From NCBI RefSeq assembly GCF_029227915.1, contig NC_079877.1, positions 8,928,001-8,992,000 of the forward strand: a stretch of DNA of 64,000 nucleotides. The letters are read 5' to 3'. Numbering within the stretch: position 1 is the first letter of the stretch; every line of letters begins with the position of its first letter. A model generated the notes under the pieces. That model made no database searches, was not told where the DNA came from, and was given only the letters and a program-made list of their open reading frames with translations. The position numbers were made by a program, and so were the translations under genes. Of this stretch, positions 56,618-64,000 are shown in pieces. Source of the stretch: Hydractinia symbiolongicarpus. Lineage: Eukaryota > Cnidaria > Hydrozoa > Anthoathecata > Hydractiniidae.

Positions 56618-57919
56618 TTGCGAACAGCACTCGAACTATGACCTTTTTACCATTTCCAGGGGGATTAGCTCACATGGTAGAGCGCTCGCTTTGCATGCGA
56701 GAGGTACCGGGATCGATGCCCGGATCCTCCAAGACGATGTTTTTAATTTATTTATTTTTATACTAATTTCAGTAGTTGCCAATGGTCATAAGAGGATTTA
56801 TGATGCTCCTAAGATTACCTGGTATTAATAATAATAATAATAATACTAAACCGCGCTGCATATGTCTAGAGCATTTCTTGCTGTTTAATTTCGCATTGAC
56901 AGTATACACAGTTTCAGCTTTTAACATGATCGACCGTGTGGCATTCGGGCATTGACGCCATCGCGAACATATTATTTAAATATGAACTCGTCCTCGGTAG
57001 TATAGTGGTAAGTATCCCCGCCTGTCACGCGGGAGACCGGGGTTCGATTCCCCGCCGGGGAGGTTCTTTTTATCTTGTCAATGTTTCGTTTCACGTCAGT
57101 AGCGTTCGCGGGACTGTCCGGGAATACAGATTTACGCCCGGTTAGCTCAGTCGGTAGAGCATCAGACTTTTAATCTGAGGGTCGCGGGTTCGAGTCCCTC
57201 ATCGGGCGTAACAATTATTTGGTACGATGGTGAACTAACTTTCACCACAATGTCTTGTCGAAAGAGGATGAATAACGTAACATTTGCGGAGTGGCAAAGG
57301 CGAAGCAAACTTGATGGGGAACTAGCTCAGATGGTAGAGCGCTCGCTTAGCATGCGAGAGGTACCGGGATCGATGCCCGGGTTCTCCAATGCCTTTTCCA
57401 TAGGCGTAAAATAAAAGAAATTTGCGCAGAGCAATTTGCAGCAGCGTTCGTGTCATGTCGGGATGGCCGAGCGGTCTAAGGCGCCAGACTCAAGACAAAA
57501 TGTTCTTCCACTCATCGCGTGGAGAATTCTGGTCCTCGAATGAGGGCGTGGGTTCGAATCCCACTTCCGACAACTTTTCCCTGCCACACAAAATTTTAGG
57601 CCTAAAATGCAAGTCCACCGAGCCGGATTTGAACCAGCGACCTAAGGATGCCTGAGTGGTATAAGTTCGTCTACAGTCCTCCGCTCTACCAACTGAGCTA
57701 TCGGTGGATGTAGCATCGTACAGTTCTTGTGCAGGACTATGCAGGTCATGTCACGTTTGTAGTATGACGTGGTTTTTAAAATGATGCGATAGCTCGCACG
57801 TAGCAGAGGGTGGTTTCGATCCACCGACCTCTGGGTTATGGGCCCAGCACGCTTCCTCTGCGCCACTCTGCTGAAGGTAGGTAAGCTGAAATGTGTCTGA
57901 TGTAAGGTGTAGTTTAGTA
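56618..57919. repeat. Array unit 45
   Basis: Ala-TGC 56659-56731, Asp 56991-57062, Lys 57136-57208, Ala-AGC 57316-57388, Leu 57457-57572, Tyr(-) 57614-57707, iMet(-) 57801-57872. Consensus. Confidence 0.95.
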
Positions 57920-59221
57920 TTGCGAACAGCACTCGAACTATGACCTTTTTACCATTTCCAGGGGGATTAGCTCACATGGTAGAGCGCTCGCTTTGCATGC
58001 GAGAGGTACCGGGATCGATGCCCGGATCCTCCAAGACGATGTTTTTAATTTATTTATTTTTATACTAATTTCAGTAGTTGCCAATGGTCATAAGAGGATT
58101 TATGATGCTCCTAAGATTACCTGGTATTAATAATAATAATAATAATACTAAACCGCGCTGCATATGTCTAGAGCATTTCTTGCTGTTTAATTTCGCATTG
58201 ACAGTATACACAGTTTCAGCTTTTAACATGATCGACCGTGTGGCATTCGGGCATTGACGCCATCGCGAACATATTATTTAATTATGAACTCGTCCTCGGT
58301 AGTAAAGTGGTAAGTATCCCCGCCTGTCACGCGGGAGACCGGGGTTCGATTCCCCGCCGGGGAGGTTCTTTTTATCTTGTCAATGTTTCGTTTCACGTCA
58401 GTAGCGTTCGCGGGACTGTCCGGGAATACAGATTTACGCCCGGTTAGCTCAGTCGGTAGAGCATCAGACTTTTAATCTGAGGGTCGCGGGTTCGAGTCCC
58501 TCATCGGGCGTAACAATTATTTGGTACGATGGTGAACTAACTTTCACCACAATGTCTTGTCGAAAGAGGATGAATAACGTAACATTTGCGGAGTGGCAAA
58601 GGCGAAGCAAACTTGATGGGGAACTAGCTCAGATGGTAGAGCGCTCGCTTAGCATGCGAGAGGTACCGGGATCGATGCCCGGGTTCTCCAATGCCTTTTC
58701 CATAGGCGTAAAATAAAAGAAATTTGCGCAGAGCAATTTGCAGCAGCGTTCGTGTCATGTCGGGATGGCCGAGCGGTCTAAGGCGCCAGACTCAAGACAA
58801 AATGTTCTTCCACTCATCGCGTGGAGAATTCTGGTCCTCGAATGAGGGCGTGGGTTCGAATCCCACTTCCGACAACTTTTCCCTGCCACACAAAATTTTA
58901 GGCCTAAAATGCAAGTCCACCGAGCCGGATTTGAACCAGCGACCTAAGGATGCCTGAGTGGTATAAGTTCGTCTACAGTCCTCCGCTCTACCAACTGAGC
59001 TATCGGTGGATGTAGCATCGTACAGTTCTTGTGCAGGACTATGCAGGTCATGTCACGTTTGTAGTATGACGTGGTTTTTAAAATGATGCGATAGCTCGCA
59101 CGTAGCAGAGGGTGGTTTCGATCCACCGACCTCTGGGTTATGGGCCCAGCACGCTTCCTCTGCGCCACTCTGCTGAAGGTAGGTAAGCTGAAATGTGTCT
59201 GATGTAAGGTGTAGTTTAGTA
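57920..59221. repeat. Array unit 46
   Basis: Ala-TGC 57961-58033, Asp 58293-58364, Lys 58438-58510, Ala-AGC 58618-58690, Leu 58759-58874, Tyr(-) 58916-59009, iMet(-) 59103-59174. T at 58282 just upstream of Asp and A at 58305 inside it. Confidence 0.95.
58293..58364 (+). tRNA. tRNA-Asp(GTC), D-stem and A-box change
   Basis: T-to-A at 58305 (position 13) replaces the U-G pair 13-22 with A-G and alters the A box. An upstream change at 58282 lies 11 bases before the gene. The Asp identity set is intact. Confidence 0.87.
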
Positions 59222-60523
59222 TTGCGAACAGCACTCGAACTATGACCTTTTTACCATTTCCAGGGGGATTAGCTCACATGGTAGAGCGCTCGCTATGCAT
59301 GCGAGAGGTACCGGGATCGATGCCCGGATCCTCCAAGACGATGTTTTTAATTTATTTATTTTTATACTAATTTCAGTAGTTGCCAATGGTCATAAGAGGA
59401 TTTATGATGCTCCTAAGATTACCTGGTATTAATAATAATAATAATAATACTAAACCGCGCTGCATATGTCTAGAGCATTTCTTGCTGTTTAATTTCGCAT
59501 TGACAGTATACACAGTTTCAGCTTTTAACATGATCGACCGTGTGGCATTCGGGCATTGACGCCATCGCGAACATATTATTTAAATATGAACTCGTCCTCG
59601 GTAGTATAGTGGTAAGTATCCCCGCCTGTCACGCGGGAGACCGGGGTTCGATTCCCCGCCGGGGAGGTTCTTTTTATCTTGTCAATGTTTCGTTTCACGT
59701 CAGTAGCGTTCGCGGGACTGTCCGGGAATACAGATTTACGCCCGGTTAGCTCAGTCGGTAGAGCATCAGACTTTTAATCTGAGGGTCGCGGGTTCGAGTC
59801 CCTCATCGGGCGTAACAATTATTTGGTACGATGGTGAACTAACTTTCACCACAATGTCTTGTCGAAAGAGGATGAATAACGTAACATTTGCGGAGTGGCA
59901 AAGGCGAAGCAAACTTGATGGGGAACTAGCTCAGATGGTAGAGCGCTCGCTTAGCATGCGAGAGGTACCGGGATCGATGCCCGGGTTCTCCAATGCCTTT
60001 TCCATAGGCGTAAAATAAAAGAAATTTGCGCAGAGCAATTTGCAGCAGCGTTCGTGTCATGTCGGGATGGCCGAGCGGTCTAAGGCGCCAGACTCAAGAC
60101 AAAATGTTCTTCCACTCATCGCGTGGAGAATTCTGGTCCTCGAATGAGGGCGTGGGTTCGAATCCCACTTCCGACAACTTTTCCCTGCCACACAAAATTT
60201 TAGGCCTAAAATGCAAGTCCACCGAGCCGGATTTGAACCAGCGACCTAAGGATGCCTGAGTGGTATAAGTTCGTCTACAGTCCTCCGCTCTACCAACTGA
60301 GCTATCGGTGGATGTAGCATCTTACAGTTCTTGTGCAGGACTATGCAGGTCATGTCACGTTTGTAGTATGACGTGGTTTTTAAAATGATGCGATAGCTCG
60401 CACGTAGCAGAGGGTGGTTTCGATCCACCGACCTCTGGGTTATGGGCCCAGCACGCTTCCTCTGCGCCACTCTGCTGAAGGTAGGTAAGCTGAAATGTGT
60501 CTGATGTAAGGTGTAGTTTAGTA
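59222..60523. repeat. Array unit 47
   Basis: Ala-TGC 59263-59335, Asp 59595-59666, Lys 59740-59812, Ala-AGC 59920-59992, Leu 60061-60176, Tyr(-) 60218-60311, iMet(-) 60405-60476. A at 59295 in Ala; T at 60322 in the Tyr-iMet spacer. Confidence 0.95.
59263..59335 (+). tRNA. tRNA-Ala(TGC), universal U33 changed to A
   Basis: A at 59295 makes the anticodon loop TATGCAT. U33 forms the U-turn of the anticodon loop in essentially all elongator tRNAs, so this copy should decode badly although its G3-U70 pair predicts normal charging. Confidence 0.9.
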
Positions 60524-61825
60524 TTGCGAACAGCACTCGAACTATGACCTTTTTACCATTTCCAGGGGGATTAGCTCACATGGTAGAGCGCTCGCTTTGC
60601 ATGCGAGAGGTACCGGGATCGATGCCCGGATCCTCCAAGACGATGTTTTTAATTTATTTATTTTTATACTAATTTCAGTAGTTGCCAATGGTCATAAGAG
60701 GATTTATGATGCTCCTAAGATTACCTGGTATTAATAATAATAATAATAATACTAAACCGCGCTGCATATGTCTAGAGCATTTCTTGTTGTTTAATTTCGC
60801 ATTGACAGTATACACAGTTTCAGCTTTTAACATGATCGACCGTGTGGCATTCGGGCATTGACGCCATCGCGAACATATTATTTAAATATGAACTCGTCCT
60901 CGGTAGTATAGTGGTAAGTATCCCCGCCTGTCACGCGGGAGACCGGGGTTCGATTCCCCGCCGGGGAGGTTCTTTTTATCTTGTCAATGTTTCGTTTCAC
61001 GTCAGTAGCGTTCGCGGGACTGTCCGGGAATACAGATTTACGCCCGGTTAGCTCAGTCGGTAGAGCATCAGACTTTTAATCTGAGGGTCGCGGGTTCGAG
61101 TCCCTCATCGGGCGTAACAATTATTTGGTACGATGGTGAACTAACTTTCACCACAATGTCTTGTCGAAAGAGGATGAATAACGTAACATTTGCGGAGTGG
61201 CAAAGGCGAAGCAAACTTGATGGGGAACTAGCTCAGATGGTAGAGCGCTCGCTTAGCATGCGAGAGGTACCGGGATCGACGCCCGGGTTCTCCAATGCCT
61301 TTTCCATAGGCGTAAAATAAAAGAAATTTGCGCAGAGCAATTTGCAGCAGCGTTCGTGTCATGTCGGGATGGCCGAGCGGTCTAAGGCGCCAGACTCAAG
61401 ACAAAATGTTCTTCCACTCATCGCGTGGAGAATTCTGGTCCTCGAATGAGGGCGTGGGTTCGAATCCCACTTCCGACAACTTTTCCCTGCCACACAAAAT
61501 TTTAGGCCTAAAATGCAAGTCCACCGAGCCGGATTTGAACCAGCGACCTAAGGATGCCTGAGTGGTATAAGTTCGTCTACAGTCCTCCGCTCTACCAACT
61601 GAGCTATCGGTGGATGTAGCATCGTACAGTTCTTGTGCAGGACTATGCAGGTCATGTCACGTTTGTAGTATGACGTGGTTTTTAAAATGATGCGATAGCT
61701 CGCACGTAGCAGAGGGTGGTTTCGATCCACCGACCTCTGGGTTATGGGCCCAGCACGCTTCCTCTGCGCCACTCTGCTGAAGGTAGGTAAGCTGAAATGT
61801 GTCTGATGTAAGGTGTAGTTTAGTA
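60524..61825. repeat. Array unit 48
   Basis: Ala-TGC 60565-60637, Asp 60897-60968, Lys 61042-61114, Ala-AGC 61222-61294, Leu 61363-61478, Tyr(-) 61520-61613, iMet(-) 61707-61778. T at 60787 (as units 2 and 22) and C at 61280 (Ala-AGC T loop, as units 42, 44, 49). Confidence 0.95.
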
Positions 61826-63127
61826 TTGCGAACAGCACTCGAACTATGACATTTTTACCATTTCCAGGGGGATTAGCTCACATGGTAGAGCGCTCGCTTT
61901 GCATGCGAGAGGTACCGGGATCGATGCCCGGATCCTCCAAGACGATGTTTTTAATTTATTTATTTTTATACTAATTTCAGTAGTTGCCAATGGTCCTAAG
62001 AGGATTTATGATGCTCCTAAGATTACCTGGTATTAATAATAATAATAATAATACTAAACCGCGCTGCATATGTCTAGAGCATTTCTTGCTGTTTAATTTC
62101 GCATTGACAGTATACACAGTTTCAGCTTTTAACATGATCGACCGTGTGGCATTCGGGCATTGACGCCATCGCGAACATATTATTTAAATATGAACTCGTC
62201 CTCGGTAGTATAGTGGTAAGTATCCCCGCCTGTCACGCGGGAGACCGGGGTCCGATTCCCCGCCGGGGAGGTTCTTTTTATCTTGTCAATGTTTCGTTTC
62301 ACGTCAGTAGCGTTCGCGGGACTGTCCGGGAATACAGATTTACGCCCGGTTAGCTCAGTCGGTAGAGCATCAGACTTTTAATCTGAGGGTCGCGGGTTCG
62401 AGTCCCTCATCGGGCGTAACAATTATTTGGTACGATGGTGAACTAACTTTCACCACAATGTCTTGTCGAAAGAGGATGAATAACGTAACATTTGCGGAGT
62501 GGCAAAGGCGAAGCAAACTTGATGGGGAACTAGCTCAGATGGTAGAGCGCTCGCTTAGCATGCGAGAGGTACCGGGATCGACGCCCGGGTTCTCCAATGC
62601 CTTTTCCATAGGCGTAAAATAAAAGAAATTTGCGCAGAGCAATTTGCAGCAGCGTTCGTGTCATGTCGGGATGGCCGAGCGGTCTAAGGCGCCAGACTCA
62701 AGACAAAATGTTCTTCCACTCATCGCGTGGAGAATTCTGGTCCTCGAATGAGGGCGTGGGTTCGAATCCCACTTCCGACAACTTTTCCCTGCCACACAAA
62801 ATTTTAGGCCTAAAATGCAAGTCCACCGAGCCGGATTTGAACCAGCGACCTAAGGATGCCTGAGTGGTATAAGTTCGTCTACAGTCCTCCGCTCTACCAA
62901 CTGAGCTATCGGTGGATGTAGCATCGTACAGTTCTTGTGCAGGACTATGCAGGTCATGTCACGTTTGTAGTATGACGTGGTTTTTAAAATGATGCGATAG
63001 CTCGCACGTAGCAGAGGGTGGTTTCGATCCACCGACCTCTGGGTTATGGGCCCAGCACGCTTCCTCTGCGCCACTCTGCTGAAGGTAGGTAAGCTGAAAT
63101 GTGTCTGATGTAAGGTGTAGTTTAGTA
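61826..63127. repeat. Array unit 49
   Basis: Ala-TGC 61867-61939, Asp 62199-62270, Lys 62344-62416, Ala-AGC 62524-62596, Leu 62665-62780, Tyr(-) 62822-62915, iMet(-) 63009-63080. A at 61851, C at 61996, C at 62252 (Asp), C at 62582 (Ala-AGC T loop). Confidence 0.95.
62199..62270 (+). tRNA. tRNA-Asp(GTC), T-loop U55 changed to C
   Basis: C at 62252 replaces the nearly universal U55 (pseudouridine, pairs with G18) and alters the B box. Folding and TFIIIC binding may both be weakened. All Asp identity bases remain. Confidence 0.88.
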
Positions 63128-64000
63128 TTGCGAACAGCACTCGAACTATGACCTTTTTACCATTTCCAGGGGGATTAGCTCACATGGTAGAGCGCTCGCT
63201 TTGCATGCGAGAGGTACCGGGATCGATGCCCGGATCCTCCAAGACGATGTTTTTAATTTATTTATTTTTATACTAATTTCAGTAGTTGCCAATGGTCATA
63301 AGAGGATTTATGATGCTCCTAAGATTACCTGGTATTAATAATAATAATAATAATACTAAACCGCGCTGCATATGTCTAGAGCATTTCTTGCTGTTTAATT
63401 TCGCATTGACAGTATACACAGTTTCAGCTTTTAACATGATCGACCGTGTGGCATTCGGGCATTGACGCCATCGCGAACATATTATTTAAATATGAACTCG
63501 TCCTCGGTAGTATAGTGGTAAGTATCCCCGCCTGTCACGCGGGAGACCGGGGTTCGATTCCCCGCCGGGGAGGTTCTTTTTATCTTGTCAATGTTTCGTT
63601 TCACGTCAGTAGCGTTCGCGGGACTGTCCGGGAATACAGATTTACGCCCGGTTAGCTCAGTCGGTAGAGCATCAGACTTTTAATCTGAGGGTCGCGGGTT
63701 CGAGTCCCTCATCGGGCGTAACAATTATTTGGTACGATGGTGAACTAACTTTCACCACAATGTCTTGTCGAAAGAGGATGAATAACGTAACATTTGCGGA
63801 GTGGCAAAGGCGAAGCAAACTTGATGGGGAACTAGCTCAGATGGTAGAGCGCTCGCTTAGCATGCGAGAGGTACCGGGATCGATGCCCGGGTTCTCCAAT
63901 GCCTTTTCCATAGGCGTAAAATAAAAGAAATTTGCGCAGAGCAATTTGCAGCAGCGTTCGTGTCATGTCGGGATGGCCGAGCGGTCTAAGGCGCCAGACT
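63128..64000. repeat. Array unit 50, cut by the window end
   Basis: Ala-TGC 63169-63241, Asp 63501-63572, Lys 63646-63718, Ala-AGC 63826-63898, partial Leu from 63967. Consensus as far as it goes; the array continues beyond the window. Confidence 0.95.
63967..64000 (+). tRNA. tRNA-Leu(CAA), 5' part only
   Basis: First 34 bases of the Leu gene, ending just before the anticodon. The cut is the window edge, not a lesion. Confidence 0.93.

Larger units (their letters stand above)
1..64000. repeat. Tandem tRNA gene array, about 49 copies of a 1302-bp seven-gene unit
   Basis: The whole window is one head-to-tail array. The unit starts at positions 1, 1303, 2605 and so on, with a period of 1302 bp. 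Exceptions are 1289-bp units at 16927 and 42954 (13-bp deletion), a 1305-bp unit at 26028 and a 1299-bp unit at 35145 (one TAA gained or lost), and a fused 1959-bp double unit at 49451 (645-bp deletion). Units differ from the consensus by zero to about eight substitutions, so identity is above 99 percent throughout. No gene-free stretch exceeds the 259-bp spacer between tRNA-Ala(TGC) and tRNA-Asp. Neither array end lies in the window. Comparable tandem tRNA clusters are known, for example the multi-gene tDNA repeat of Xenopus laevis and the arrays of Entamoeba. I do not recognise this gene order as any of them. Confidence 0.98.

Noticed and set aside
1-64000. CRISPR array
   Set aside because: Repeats are 1302 bp, directly abutting, without unique spacers, and made of tRNA genes.
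1-64000. Bacterial or phage tRNA operon
   Set aside because: Genes on both strands, introns after position 37, no encoded CCA, Pol III T-run terminators and an animal-type initiator rule this out.
1-64000. Pure assembly artefact
   Set aside because: Units carry distinct private variants, two indel types and a recombinant unit, so they are not one unit stacked by error. Copy number and the second 14-unit block still need long-read support.

Overview
This window is wall-to-wall tandem repeat: about 49 copies of a 1302-bp unit, running from the first base to the last with no other DNA between them. Each unit carries seven tRNA genes and nothing else that I can support. On the plus strand, in order, are tRNA-Ala(TGC), tRNA-Asp(GTC), tRNA-Lys(TTT), tRNA-Ala(AGC) and an intron-containing tRNA-Leu(CAA). 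On the minus strand, facing them, are an intron-containing tRNA-Tyr(GTA) and the initiator tRNA-Met(CAT). By my count there are 344 tRNA loci: 49 Ala-TGC-type, 49 Ala-AGC-type (two truncated), 1 Ala hybrid, 50 Asp, 50 Lys, 48 Leu plus one cut by the window end, 48 Tyr and 48 initiator Met. I see no protein-coding gene; every open frame longer than 60 codons recurs once per unit and runs across tRNA genes.

The organism is a eukaryote, most likely an animal. The Leu and Tyr genes have introns one base 3' of the anticodon, no gene encodes CCA, most genes end at a short T run, and A/B-box promoter sequences lie inside the genes. The initiator has A1-U72, A54 and A60, and C33 (CCCATAA loop), which is the animal form; fungi and plants usually have U33. 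Both Ala genes have the A54 T-loop that I know from insect and human tRNA-Ala. I cannot name the species.

Layout: units 1-13 (1-16926) are regular 1302-mers. Unit 14 (16927-18215) lost 13 bp at the end of tRNA-Ala(AGC). Units 15-20 (18216-26027) are regular. Unit 21 (26028-27332) gained one TAA. Units 22-27 are regular, unit 28 (35145-36443) lost one TAA, units 29-33 are regular, and unit 34 (42954-44242) repeats the 13-bp loss of unit 14. Units 35-38 are regular. Units 39 and 40 are fused (49451-51409) by a 645-bp deletion between the two paralogous Ala genes, which leaves one chimeric tRNA-Ala. Units 41-49 are regular and unit 50 (63128-64000) is cut by the window end.

The rare differences between units show how the array grows. 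Units 1-14 and 21-34 carry the same private variants in the same order, so at least 14 units (about 18 kb) were copied as a block at a 20-unit offset. Inside that block, units 10-11 and 12-13 are themselves a two-unit duplication. Some variants change tRNA identity or structure: Ala anticodons TGC, AGC and CGC at the same locus, a Tyr gene with a Cys anticodon (GCA), loss of U33, and loss of T-loop C56 or U55. All seven genes feed translation. The initiator, two Ala isoacceptors, Asp, Lys, Leu and Tyr would be supplied together by RNA polymerase III, with concerted evolution keeping the copies nearly identical.
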